This document shows, piece by piece, positions 16,484 to 25,490 of a stretch of 64,000 nucleotides of DNA (its first letter is position 1; each line of letters opens with the position of its first letter). This DNA is from Aurantibacillus circumpalustris (GTDB lineage: Bacteria > Bacteroidota > Bacteroidia > B-17B0 > Aurantibacillaceae), in NCBI RefSeq assembly GCF_029625215.1, contig NZ_CP121197.1, positions 558,001 to 622,000 of the forward strand, in the 5' to 3' direction. The translations under genes were made by a program, and so were the position numbers. The notes under the pieces were generated by a model, which had not been told where the DNA came from, did not search any database, and worked only from the letters and a program-made list of their open reading frames with translations.

Positions 16484-17443
16484 ATGAAAAACATAATAAA
16501 TAAATCAAGTTTAGTTGTACTAATATTATTCACAGCTATTTCTGTAGGCTTTTCACAAGCCAAAAAACCAACTTTAATGGTAGTACCGAGTGATGTATGG
16601 TGTAATACAAATGGGTACATGATGGAGTTTGATAACCAAGGTACAAAGGTTAAAATACCTGATTACAAAAGAGCGTTTCAAGAAAACGCTGACTTGTTAT
16701 TGGTGGTTGCAAAACTTGGTGAGCTAATGGCGGAAAGAGGATTTCCACTAGAATCAATGGAAGCTTCTCTAAAAACATTGGCTTCAGAAAGTGCTGAAGA
16801 TGCAATGTTGACAAGTAAATCAGGTGCGGGCATAAGTGAAAGCCCAATTGATAAATTAAAGAAAACGGCAAAAGCCGACATTTGGATGCAGGTTACCTGG
16901 ACGGTAAATCAAGTAGGTCCAAAAAAATCGATCACTTTTGTGCTTCAGGGTTTAGATGCATACACCGACAAACAAATTGCAGGAGCCTCGGGCACGGGTA
17001 ATGAATTAATAGGTGCCACATTACCTGTAATGCTTCAAACAGCTGTTCTTTCTCATCTTGATAATTTTAATGTTCAGTTAATGGCTCATTTCGATGACAT
17101 GTTTGCTAATGGAAGAGAAATTGTAGTAAGAATCAAAAAATTTGATTCATGGGATGGCGACTTAGAAAAAGAATACGATGGTAAAGAATTAAATAGTTAC
17201 ATCGAAGAATGGTTTACAAAAAATTGCGTGAAAGGTCGTTTCAGTACCAGCGAATCAACAGAAAACATGATGCTATTTAAACAAGTGAGAATTCCTATGT
17301 ACAACGAAGCAGGCACTGCTATTGATGCTAAGGGTTTTTGTAAAGGGCTCCAAACTTATTTAAAGAAAGAACCTTTTTTAATTACAAATAAATTAATGAT
17401 GAAAGGTTTAGGGCAAGCCTCGATAGTACTAGGTGAAAAATAA
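16484..17443 (+). CDS. Exported DUF6175-like protein
   Basis: 319 residues with a signal peptide (VLILFTAISVGFSQA). The mature N-terminus (KPTLMVVPSDVWC...NGYMMEFDNQGTK) and the following PDYKRAFQENADLLLV and LMAERGFPLESMEASL blocks are conserved among Bacteroidota proteins that I recall as DUF6175. The next segment (ADIWMQVTWTVNQVGP, then LDAYTDKQIAGASGTG) resembles the way CsgG/LpoB-like outer-membrane factors combine an A-D-x-x-hydrophobic strand with a T-x-x-Q-x-A turn. It starts 5 nt after the lipoprotein. Name moderately sure from memory; role unknown, envelope location inferred. Confidence 0.8.
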   Translation: MKNIINKSSLVVLILFTAISVGFSQAKKPTLMVVPSDVWCNTNGYMMEFDNQGTKVKIPDYKRAFQENADLLLVVAKLGELMAERGFPLESMEASLKTLASESAEDAMLTSKSGAGISESPIDKLKKTAKADIWMQVTWTVNQVGPKKSITFVLQGLDAYTDKQIAGASGTGNELIGATLPVMLQTAVLSHLDNFNVQLMAHFDDMFANGREIVVRIKKFDSWDGDLEKEYDGKELNSYIEEWFTKNCVKGRFSTSESTENMMLFKQVRIPMYNEAGTAIDAKGFCKGLQTYLKKEPFLITNKLMMKGLGQASIVLGEK

Positions 17444-17465
17444 TCTTTTATTAAAACAAAAAAAC

Positions 17466-18419
17466 ATGAAATCAATAATTCTAAGCATTTTAATTGTTAT
17501 TGGCTACAATTCGTATGCCCAAAATACTGCGGGTAAATCAGATGACATAGCGCGTATTACACTTGCTACCTATGTTCCGCAGCAAATCGACAAAATGCCA
17601 GATGCCGCTCGTAGTATGTTGGCAAATAAATTAAGTCAAATCGTAACCCAGAGTGGTATGGGAGGAAGCGCGTTTAACCAGCGTTTTATTCTAACCGCGA
17701 ATATTAATGTCATGTCGAAAGATATTACGCCAACTTCGCCACCTATGCACGCTTTTAATTTGGACGTAACATTGTATATTGGCGATGGAATTGACGGTAC
17801 AAAATTCGCCAGTACATCCACCTCCGTAAAAGGTGTTGGCGAAAATGAAACCAAGGCTTACATATCTGCACTTAAAAATTTAAAAACAAACGATCCGACT
17901 TATCAGGCATTTATTGAAACTGGTAAAAATAAAATTGTGGAGTATTACGCAACAAAATGCGACTTCATTATTAAAGACGCTCAAACACTTGCCGGTCAAA
18001 ATAAATTTGAAGAGGCTATTTTCAAATTAACAAGCGTACCTGAAGTGTGTAAAGCCTGTTACGATAAATGCATGGATGCCATTGCACCAATGTACAAAAA
18101 ACAAATTGACAGAGATTGCAAATTGAAATTAACCGAAGCAAGCAATATTTGGGCAGCAAATCAAACTGTAGAAGCTGCAAATCAAGCTGCTGAAATTCTC
18201 TCAACTATTGAACCGAGCGCTGCATGCTTTGGGGAAGTAAAAACGCTTTCCAATAAAATCGCCGCGCGCGTTAAAGAGATTGATACACGGGAATGGAATT
18301 ATACTTTAAAAGAACAAGCTCAAACAAGTGAGTTAATAAAAGCATACCGAGATGTTGGTGTAGCCTACGGAAACGGGCAACCTAAAAATGTGACTTACAA
18401 TGTACGAGGTTGGTGGTAA
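17466..18419 (+). CDS. Exported protein of unknown function, last gene of the envelope operon
   Basis: The ATG at 17466 gives a signal peptide at the very N-terminus (MKSIILSILIVIGYNSYAQ); the ATG at 17433 overlaps the previous gene and pushes the hydrophobic core inward. The 317-residue product begins with SDDIARITLATYVPQQIDKM...ANKLSQIVTQSGMGG, which resembles the N-terminal part of CsgG/LpoB-like proteins, followed by a helical second half with four cysteines around KCDFIIKDAQ and EVCKACYDKC. The cysteines suggest disulfides in the periplasm. A clear terminator follows. Function unknown; grouping with the four upstream exported proteins is the best clue. Confidence 0.85.
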   Translation: MKSIILSILIVIGYNSYAQNTAGKSDDIARITLATYVPQQIDKMPDAARSMLANKLSQIVTQSGMGGSAFNQRFILTANINVMSKDITPTSPPMHAFNLDVTLYIGDGIDGTKFASTSTSVKGVGENETKAYISALKNLKTNDPTYQAFIETGKNKIVEYYATKCDFIIKDAQTLAGQNKFEEAIFKLTSVPEVCKACYDKCMDAIAPMYKKQIDRDCKLKLTEASNIWAANQTVEAANQAAEILSTIEPSAACFGEVKTLSNKIAARVKEIDTREWNYTLKEQAQTSELIKAYRDVGVAYGNGQPKNVTYNVRGWW

Positions 18420-18429
18420 AATATAGAAT

Positions 18430-18468
18430 AAAAAAAACAGGCCTACTAAAAAGTCGGTCTGTTTTTTT
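18430..18468 (+). terminator. Rho-independent terminator of the five-gene operon
   Basis: AAAAAAACAGGCC pairs with GGTCTGTTTTTTT around an 11-12 base loop and ends in seven U residues, 11 nt after the last stop codon. Confidence 0.85.
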
Positions 18469-18723
18469 ATAGTGGTTTTTTTAATTAACATTTTGCATCA
18501 GTGAACATAAAAACCTATTCATCATCCATCCTCGGTCAGCTCTAAAAAAACTGTTTTGACCATCGTTTTCTGAAAGCCCAGCCTTTGCCATTAAAGGTGT
18601 TTAAGGGAAATAAACTGAGCCCTTCAGACTATTTTTCATGCTTCTTCTCCTTTAGGCATTCGATAAAACAGGGTAAGTGTTTTTAGATTTCCGTCTAAAA
18701 CCCTAAATTGTGCTCATTCAACA
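18469..18723. other. Intergenic stretch without recognisable features
   Basis: 255 bases between the terminator and the PqiA-like gene (304 between the two genes in all). AT-rich, no coding signal on either strand. TAAATTGT just before the next gene is a seven-of-eight match to the -7 promoter word, too weak to call. Confidence 0.4.
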
Positions 18724-19995
18724 ATGAAAACAATTCGCTACATCTTTCTTAGTCTTCTTATTATTTGCATTGGAAGCTTATCTGTTGTTATCTATCAAGT
18801 AGATAATGAAAAAAGAAAAATCAAAGAAGACCTCATCGAGTTATCCAATATTAAATACGGACTATTCAACGTAGATGAGTGGAAAAAAGTGCTCGCCACC
18901 ATTCTTTCAAAAAAAATTGAGGAGTTTGAATTAAAGGGTGGTGACAGAAAAGACATGAAAAACAAAGTGAGCAATTTTCTTAATAAAGTAATTGCTGATT
19001 TTGAAGAAAGGTACTACGTACAAAACTCGGGCAGTATAGGTGGCATTTTTAAAAGCATAGGCGCTAAAACCTTTAATATTTTTGGGGAGCTTAAAAACAA
19101 CGTGCCGAAATTCACTCAAGAGATTCTGAATTTTTTAAACGATCCGAAAAATAAAAAAGTGCTAAAAAGTTATTTAACCTCTAAACTGAACGAGTATGCC
19201 GATAACACTTTTGCGAAAATGGATTACTCGGTGCACGACTCTATTATTAGTAAATATAAGATTGGTGACAGAGCAGAAACTATTTCATCACTTAACACAA
19301 CACTTGATGAATTGCAAAATAAAGTCAATAACTATAAATACTTGCTCATTGTGTTTTCACTTCTAACGGCAGCGTATATTTTAATTTTAAAAGAATTGAA
19401 CAAAACTGAAGTGTTTCTTTTAACAGGCATTTCATTTTTGTTTTTGATAACCGGTTTAACCTTACCCATGATCGAAATAGATGCAAGAGTTTCTGAAATT
19501 AAAATAAGTCTGCTGGGCGAATACATAAATTTTGAAGATCAGGTGTTGTATTACAAAAGCAAAAGTATTATTGAGGTTATTCGATTAATGCTTACACAAA
19601 GCGGTTTTGATTTATTGTTGGTTGGCTGTTTAGTGTTTGTATTTAGCGTTCTGTTTCCAATATCAAAATTAATTACTTCGCTATTACTTGTGTCAAAACC
19701 CAATTTACGTTCGAATAAACTCGTTTATTTTTTAGTTTATAAAACAGGTAAATGGTCGATGGCAGATGTAATGGTTGTGGCGATTTTTATGGCCTATGTC
19801 GGTTTTTCAGGAATCCTTAGCGAACAATTAAATCAAATAGAACATTTGAGTACAAAAATTGATGTGTTTACAACCAATAAATCCAGTCTTCAAACCGGTT
19901 TTTTTGCGTTTACATCATTTGCTTTATTAAGTCTTTTAACCACAAATAAATTACAAGCAAGCCTTGCTGTAAAATTAACTATTAATAAGGGTTAA
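18724..19995 (+). CDS. PqiA-like integral membrane protein with extended N-terminal domain
   Basis: 423 residues. One N-terminal membrane anchor (residues 5-26) is followed by ~170 residues outside the membrane, helical and lysine-rich (DRKDMKNKVSNFLNKVI...), and then about five further membrane segments. The C-terminal half carries the paraquat-inducible protein A signature: FPISKLITSLLL, then KWSMADVMVVAIFMAYVGF. Classical PqiA proteins have two such membrane modules and cysteine pairs and work with MCE proteins in lipid transport between membranes; here there is one module, no CxxC pairs and no MCE gene nearby. Family fairly sure from the W-x-M-x-D-V motif; role uncertain. Confidence 0.82.
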   Translation: MKTIRYIFLSLLIICIGSLSVVIYQVDNEKRKIKEDLIELSNIKYGLFNVDEWKKVLATILSKKIEEFELKGGDRKDMKNKVSNFLNKVIADFEERYYVQNSGSIGGIFKSIGAKTFNIFGELKNNVPKFTQEILNFLNDPKNKKVLKSYLTSKLNEYADNTFAKMDYSVHDSIISKYKIGDRAETISSLNTTLDELQNKVNNYKYLLIVFSLLTAAYILILKELNKTEVFLLTGISFLFLITGLTLPMIEIDARVSEIKISLLGEYINFEDQVLYYKSKSIIEVIRLMLTQSGFDLLLVGCLVFVFSVLFPISKLITSLLLVSKPNLRSNKLVYFLVYKTGKWSMADVMVVAIFMAYVGFSGILSEQLNQIEHLSTKIDVFTTNKSSLQTGFFAFTSFALLSLLTTNKLQASLAVKLTINKG

Positions 19996-20278
19996 TTTAA
20001 TACCGTGAACTTTTTCTTAAGATTCAGAGGTTTCTTACTAGAAATAAGAACTTCCCACAGAATATTGAAATCTAGTCTTCGGCCTAATATGATTTTAATC
20101 ATGTTTAAAATTTGTTAAGAGTATTTATAATAACTAATCGCCTTGTTTTGTAGAAGTCGCGTCAATAAAGTAATACGACCTACTTTGTCAATGTAATTTG
20201 GGAAAACACCTCGTTGTTTAGAAAAAAAACGCACTTATTCAAATTGTATATTCATTTTATATGCCTTATTTTTAAAAT

Positions 20279-21037
20279 GTGAATAGACGTTTTCTCCTTA
20301 TTTTCTTGCTTTTTGGTATTATTGGCTCTGCGTCTGCTTGGGGTCCGCGTGGTCATAAAATTGTTACTCAAATAGCTCTTAAGTATTTAGATAAATCAGT
20401 TATTGATTCAGTTAACAAATACCTCGATGATATTTCACTCGAAAAAGCAGGTTACTGGATGGATGAAGTGGTAATGAACTCATCGTACGATTTTATGGAG
20501 CCTTGGCATTTTATTGCTATTGAGAGTGATAAAACCTATGTAAAAACGAAAGATCCTAATGTTGTAAACGTTCTTGAGAATCTTATTTCAACTCTCAAAA
20601 AGAAAAAATCATCCCGCAAAGAAATGTTTCTATCTTTAAAACTTCTCACGCATTTAGTAGCAGATATTCACCAACCGTTACACTGTGGTTTTGGAAAAGA
20701 TAAAGGTGGAAGTTTAGTGAAACTGCGTTTTTTCTTTAAAAGCACAAACCTTCACGAGGTGTGGGATTCTGAAATACTTGAATACCAAAGTATAACAGCA
20801 GAAGACTGTTTGCGTTTGTCGTCCCAACTAACAAAAAGAGATATAACAACCTATCAGAAAGTCGATGTTGAAGCTTGGATGCAAGAGTCAAGGGTTCTAT
20901 TGTCATATGTTTATGATTACAAAGGCAATAAACTTGATGATGAGTACCTCGACAAAACCACGCCCATCATAAAAATGCAACTTGTAAAAGCAGGTTTAAG
21001 ACTTGCATCGGTTTTAAATCAAACTTTCATTAACTAA
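20279..21037 (+). CDS. S1/P1-type zinc-dependent nuclease
   Basis: 252 residues, GTG start (an ATG two bases earlier runs straight into TGA). A signal peptide ends at ASA, leaving W21 as the first mature residue in WGPRGHKI. This N-terminal Trp and the nearby His are zinc ligands in S1/P1 nucleases. Other ligand blocks are visible: PWHFIAI, LLTHLVADIHQPLHCG, and NLHEVWDSEIL, where H-x-x-x-D is the last cluster. These enzymes cut single-stranded DNA and RNA and remove 3'-phosphates, here in the periplasm or outside, probably to salvage nucleotides or phosphate. The length is usual. It stands alone, 123 nt before the next gene. Confidence 0.92.
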   Translation: MNRRFLLIFLLFGIIGSASAWGPRGHKIVTQIALKYLDKSVIDSVNKYLDDISLEKAGYWMDEVVMNSSYDFMEPWHFIAIESDKTYVKTKDPNVVNVLENLISTLKKKKSSRKEMFLSLKLLTHLVADIHQPLHCGFGKDKGGSLVKLRFFFKSTNLHEVWDSEILEYQSITAEDCLRLSSQLTKRDITTYQKVDVEAWMQESRVLLSYVYDYKGNKLDDEYLDKTTPIIKMQLVKAGLRLASVLNQTFIN

Positions 21038-21159
21038 GTCGCTTATCAAGTTTAAAGGCTTTGGTGCCAGATTTTACGCAACCTAAGCTAGGTTTATTAC
21101 GTATAATTAGCTTAAAATCAGCTATATTAGTAACGCCTGTTTTTTTAATTTATTTCGAA

Positions 21160-23043
21160 ATGAAAAGGATTTTATTTGTTCTCTATACTTTAGTAAGTTT
21201 TGCTTCTAAATCGCAAACCCTTAATGCTTATGCTAAGGTTACTTCTGTGACTGGCAGCAGTGTTTTGGCTCTTTCGAACGTAAACATTGCTAATCATACA
21301 TTTACCGTTGGCGGTCAAGTTGTTGTGATGCAAATGCAAGACAATGTTATAGGTGCTAATACCACGAATGTTGCCACTTTTGGCAATCTTTCTGCTATTG
21401 CAAACGCGGGAAGGTATGAAATAAGAACGATTGCAGCCGTTACACCAACTAGTGGAACACCCACTTCGGTAACCCTCACCGCATCACTTGCAAATACTTT
21501 TAATACCGGGGCCAACTCATCGGTTCAATTAATTAGTTTTCGCGATATGGGAACTAATTTTACAACAACGGCAAATATTGGCTGTCTTACCTGGAATGGA
21601 AATGTTGGAGGTGTTATTGCCTTTTACGTTACCAACACGCTTACCTTAAACCACAGAATACTTGCAGACGGTGATGGTTTTAGCGGAGGTAGGTACTCTA
21701 ATGATAATGGCGGGCCAGTTTGTGCAACAGGTAATAATACCGTTTATATTACCAACAGTGCCAATTGGGGTTTTAAGGGGGAAGGAATATACAAAAATAC
21801 AAACACCAATTTTGCAAACGCGCGTGGAAGGATATTAAATGGCGGGGGCGGCGGAAACGATCATAACGCTGGTGGTGGAGGTGGTGGTAATTATACTGCT
21901 GGTGGGCAAGGTGGCAATGGCTACAATAACTGTACAGCATTTCCTGGTGGTGGCTTGGGTGGCCTTTCTTTATCAGGACAAATTAGTGCAAGCTGCGTTT
22001 TTATGGGCGGCGGCGGCGGTGGCGGCCAACAAAATAACTCACAAAACTCTTCCGGAGGAAATGGAGGTGGTATAGTACTTATTAAAGCGAATACGATTCA
22101 AACAAGCACCACTTGCGGGGCTTCTATTCGTATTTCAGCCAATGGCAATAATGCCTCTAATGGTGGCAATGACGGCATGGGTGGCGGTGGCGCCGGTGGC
22201 TCTATAGTCATTGACGCAACTACATTTTCCATAAACGCATCATGTCCTCTTTTAGTAAGAGCAAATGGAGGAGACGGTGGAGACTGTACAGATGGCGCTG
22301 CTCACGCTGGCGGTGGTGGTGGTGGTCAGGGAGCAATTATCTATTCTTCTGCACAACCAACTTCTAATGTAACAACACAAACTAATAATGGAGCTGCTGG
22401 TCAAGACAATAGTGGTGGAGCAATAAGTGCGGGTAATGGCTCCGGCAGCAATGGCTCAGGTGTTATTGCTTCAAGCTCTGGTCCGCTTCCAATTACCTTG
22501 TTGGATTTTAAAGGAGAGGCGTTAGAGAATCAGGTACGTCTTGAATGGCATACTGCTTCAGAAACCAATAATGATTATTTTACTTTAGAAAAAAGTACCG
22601 ATGGGATTAATTACGGATTGTTATCTAAAGTAAAAGGTGCTGGGACTTCAAAGGCTCAAAAAAACTATTCATCACCCGATTATCAGCCTTCGGAGGGTAT
22701 AAACTACTACCGATTAAAACAAACCGACTTTGATGGCAAGTATAAAGAATTTCCAATTATCAGCGTGCCCTTTTTAGGTAATACAGACTTTTCTTTTTTT
22801 CCTAATCCTTCAAAAAGTGGGGAGTATATTTCATTTTTACTAAGCGGTAACTCACATTTAAAAACGTTTAACCTTAGTATTTTAAATCTTACAGGAAATG
22901 AAATATATTCAAAAACAATTTTTAATGATTCTGAAAATAAAGTGGAATTCACTCTTTCTGATTTAAATTTAGCAACTGGAGTTTACTTTATAAAAATTCA
23001 CAACGGTTCCAGTTCTCAAATAAAAAAACTGGTTGTGTATTAG
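21160..23043 (+). CDS. Glycine-rich secreted protein with T9SS type A sorting domain
   Basis: I start at the ATG at 21160, which begins a signal peptide (MKRILFVLYTLVSFASKSQ); an earlier TTG frame lacks one. The 627-residue product has a beta-rich N-terminal part, then a long glycine-rich region (bases ~21,840-22,330) with runs such as GGGGGG separated by short Asn/Ala stretches. Next is a typical pre-tail linker (LPITLLDFKGEALENQVRLE, WHTASETNNDYFTLEKS) and the ~80-residue C-terminal sorting domain (FFPNPSKSGE...LNLATGVYFIKI...KKLVVY). The tail directs secretion through T9SS and surface attachment. An adhesin or matrix role is likely but not shown. Confidence 0.9.
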   Translation: MKRILFVLYTLVSFASKSQTLNAYAKVTSVTGSSVLALSNVNIANHTFTVGGQVVVMQMQDNVIGANTTNVATFGNLSAIANAGRYEIRTIAAVTPTSGTPTSVTLTASLANTFNTGANSSVQLISFRDMGTNFTTTANIGCLTWNGNVGGVIAFYVTNTLTLNHRILADGDGFSGGRYSNDNGGPVCATGNNTVYITNSANWGFKGEGIYKNTNTNFANARGRILNGGGGGNDHNAGGGGGGNYTAGGQGGNGYNNCTAFPGGGLGGLSLSGQISASCVFMGGGGGGGQQNNSQNSSGGNGGGIVLIKANTIQTSTTCGASIRISANGNNASNGGNDGMGGGGAGGSIVIDATTFSINASCPLLVRANGGDGGDCTDGAAHAGGGGGGQGAIIYSSAQPTSNVTTQTNNGAAGQDNSGGAISAGNGSGSNGSGVIASSSGPLPITLLDFKGEALENQVRLEWHTASETNNDYFTLEKSTDGINYGLLSKVKGAGTSKAQKNYSSPDYQPSEGINYYRLKQTDFDGKYKEFPIISVPFLGNTDFSFFPNPSKSGEYISFLLSGNSHLKTFNLSILNLTGNEIYSKTIFNDSENKVEFTLSDLNLATGVYFIKIHNGSSSQIKKLVVY

Positions 23044-23080
23044 TCCAATCTACCCGGTAATTTAAACTCGTAGCTATTTC

Positions 23081-24667
23081 TTAATAGTTTGCAATTCCTA
23101 AAACAGCCTGAAATAAACCTAAGTCATCAAAACTTTTTGGCATGCTGTACTTTTTATGTTTCAACTTCACAAGAGCCTTACCAGTACTTTCACCCATAGC
23201 TATTATTTTTTGATGAGGGTGTATTGTATTCTTTTCAAAATACGCCTCCACGTTACTTGGACTAGTAAAAATAACTATTTCATGATCCCGTGAAATTTCA
23301 ATACTATGTTTTAAAGTAGCGTATACTTCCAAATTAATTACATTATCGCGTTTTACCATTTGCCATTGAATACTTTGCATACTTCCTCGTGCAATAGGAA
23401 ATAAAACTCTTGAATTACCCACTTTACTGCTAAATTGTTTTCCAACCAATTTTATGTCGGTACTCTGCCCTATAAAATCTGCTCGTTTTCCGAACGCGCG
23501 CAACTCCGCACTCGTAGAAGTTCCAATACAACCAAATTTTACATTTTCTAATTTCGGATCTTGATTAAAAAAATAACGTACTGCATGTTTACTACTAAAA
23601 AACACCCACTCCGTTTTTGGTAATTCTCTTATTCGAATCTGTTTGAATTCAATTAAACTTTTTCCTTCAACTTCAAAGTCTAAACGCTTTAATGCATTCA
23701 ATAAATAATCTTCTTCCTTGAATGTTTTTGTAATAAATATTTTTTTAGGCTTTATGGCGTGAATGTGATCCACGATCATGTCTGAAAAACCATCCGTATC
23801 AAGTGTGTCAAAATACAATTGCTTCGGTTGTTTATCCCAGGCATCGGCCTTGCTTATCCATACCTTAAAGCGCAAACGGTCTTCGTCATCTTCCTCTGTA
23901 TCACAATACACACCCAGTGGTAACTGACAACCACCATCAAACATGTTTAGAATCTGACGTTCGATATTAATTTTAATAAGTACATCCAAATCGCTTATTT
24001 CATCTATCACTTCAAGAAGTTCGTTATCATCTTCACGTGTTTGCCAAGCTAATACGCCTTGTGCAGGTGCAGGTACAAACTCTTCCGGGTTTAGTTTCAC
24101 TACGTGTAAATCATCTAAATCAAGTTCAAGGCGCTCTATGCCGGCCGTAGCGAGTATGATGGCGTCGTAATCTCCTTTACGCAATTTGTTAATACGGGTT
24201 GGTACATTTCCTCTTAAATCTTTAAGTTCCACATCCGGCCTAAAAGCCAATAGTTGAGATTTTCTTCTCGATGAAGAAGTTCCAACACATGCGTTTTTTC
24301 TCAAGCCGAATTTTTGTTTTTCATCAACAGCGTTTTTACTTATGAGAAGAGTGTCTGAAGGATCCTCACGTCTTGAAACACCGGCCACCATAAGTCCATC
24401 GGGACTGGTTGTCGGAAGATCTTTATGAGAATGCACGGCCAGATCGATGCTTTTATTCAACAAAGCTTCTTCTAATTCTTTGGTAAAAAATCCTTTACCG
24501 TCAAGTTTATCAAAGCTTGTATCCCATTGCTGAGTACGATCACCATCTGTTTGTATAATTTTTAATTCTACTTGATGTCCTTTTTCTTCCAAAAGATCTT
24601 TTGTGTAATTAGCCTGCCAAAGGGCTAAGTCACTTCCACGCGTGCCAATAATTATTTTTCTTTCCAC
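23081..24667 (-). CDS. hemCD: Fused hydroxymethylbilane synthase / uroporphyrinogen-III synthase
   Basis: 528 residues. Residues 1-~300 are HemC (porphobilinogen deaminase): IGTRGSDLALWQA at the start, LPTTSPDGLMVAG, GTSSSRRKSQLLAFRPD, and a Cys in MFDGGCQLPLG that should carry the dipyrromethane cofactor. The last ~225 residues read as HemD: WVFFSSKHAVRYFF, GCIGTSTSAELRAFG, NVINLEVYAT, IVFTSPSNVEAYF. Together they turn porphobilinogen into uroporphyrinogen III, the branch point for haem. The gene converges on the glycine-rich protein gene, and lies ~5.3 kb from hemA on the same strand, with accessory genes in between. Confidence 0.95.
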   Translation of the reverse strand: MERKIIIGTRGSDLALWQANYTKDLLEEKGHQVELKIIQTDGDRTQQWDTSFDKLDGKGFFTKELEEALLNKSIDLAVHSHKDLPTTSPDGLMVAGVSRREDPSDTLLISKNAVDEKQKFGLRKNACVGTSSSRRKSQLLAFRPDVELKDLRGNVPTRINKLRKGDYDAIILATAGIERLELDLDDLHVVKLNPEEFVPAPAQGVLAWQTREDDNELLEVIDEISDLDVLIKINIERQILNMFDGGCQLPLGVYCDTEEDDEDRLRFKVWISKADAWDKQPKQLYFDTLDTDGFSDMIVDHIHAIKPKKIFITKTFKEEDYLLNALKRLDFEVEGKSLIEFKQIRIRELPKTEWVFFSSKHAVRYFFNQDPKLENVKFGCIGTSTSAELRAFGKRADFIGQSTDIKLVGKQFSSKVGNSRVLFPIARGSMQSIQWQMVKRDNVINLEVYATLKHSIEISRDHEIVIFTSPSNVEAYFEKNTIHPHQKIIAMGESTGKALVKLKHKKYSMPKSFDDLGLFQAVLGIANY

Positions 24668-24735
24668 GGTGCAAAGTTAAAACTTTAACTCTAATATTAC
24701 CCCTATAAAAATCAAAAGGTGAAATCCTTTAAGAT

Positions 24736-25488
24736 TTAGATATTTAACCAGCGAATGAAATTATCTTTTTTGCTTTTTGAAAGTGGTATTTGTTGATCAT
24801 TTGTCAATACTATATTTTCAGAATTTTTCAAGTATTTTGAAACCCTTTTTAGATTTATTATAAAAGAATGGTGCACTCTCATAAAATTAGACTCAGCCAA
24901 ACAAAGTTGAGTTTCAAAGTCCTTTAAAGTTTTACTACTTACAACTGTTCTCATGTCCACTAGGTGTATTTTCGTATAATTCGATTGTGATTCTAACGCA
25001 AAAATATCATCAGTATCAATAGACTCTATGCCAAAACGGGTGTTTATCACAATGGTTTGTTTTTGGGTTTGTTTCATTACCCCTAGTAATTCATTATAAT
25101 TATATTTATTGGGTTGCTCCGTTGTATTCAATTGCATTTTTATCCTTTCTACAGCATTTTGTAAATCATCATAGTCAACTGGTTTAAGTAAATAATCAAT
25201 TGCGTTATTTTTAATTGCTCTCAAGGCATACTCCTGGTGAGCAGTCACAAAAATTAAGTTAAAATCTTTCCAAGTTATTTTTTCGAGTAACTCAAATCCA
25301 TTCAGTTCAGGCATATTAACATCGAGGAAAATAATTTCAGGTCTGTAACTTTCTATTAACTCAATAGATTCTATTGCACTTGTGCAACTCGCCACAACTT
25401 TAACGTCCTTAACATACATGTCGATCAAAAGACTTAAAGTCTCAATTCCCTTTTGCTCGTCATCAATAATAATAGCTCGTAAGATCAT
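24736..25488 (-). CDS. LytTR-family response regulator
   Basis: 250 residues: receiver domain (1-~120) with IIIDDEQ at the start, phosphorylation site D56 in FLDVNMPELNG, conserved Thr and Lys in FVTAHQ and LLKPVD; then a LytTR DNA-binding domain (~145-250) with YTKIHLVDMRT and FMRVHHSFIIN. Its start lies 2 nt downstream of the stop codon of the LamG-sensor kinase gene, so the pair forms one two-component operon. LytTR regulators bind short direct repeats; the targets here are unknown, but nearby surface-protein genes are candidates. Confidence 0.94.
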   Translation of the reverse strand: MILRAIIIDDEQKGIETLSLLIDMYVKDVKVVASCTSAIESIELIESYRPEIIFLDVNMPELNGFELLEKITWKDFNLIFVTAHQEYALRAIKNNAIDYLLKPVDYDDLQNAVERIKMQLNTTEQPNKYNYNELLGVMKQTQKQTIVINTRFGIESIDTDDIFALESQSNYTKIHLVDMRTVVSSKTLKDFETQLCLAESNFMRVHHSFIINLKRVSKYLKNSENIVLTNDQQIPLSKSKKDNFIRWLNI

Positions 25489-25490
25489 TT

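Noticed and set aside
21839-22075. Plus-strand open frame inside the glycine-rich protein gene
   Set aside because: An alternative frame of GG-rich codons; the main frame has a signal peptide and a T9SS tail.
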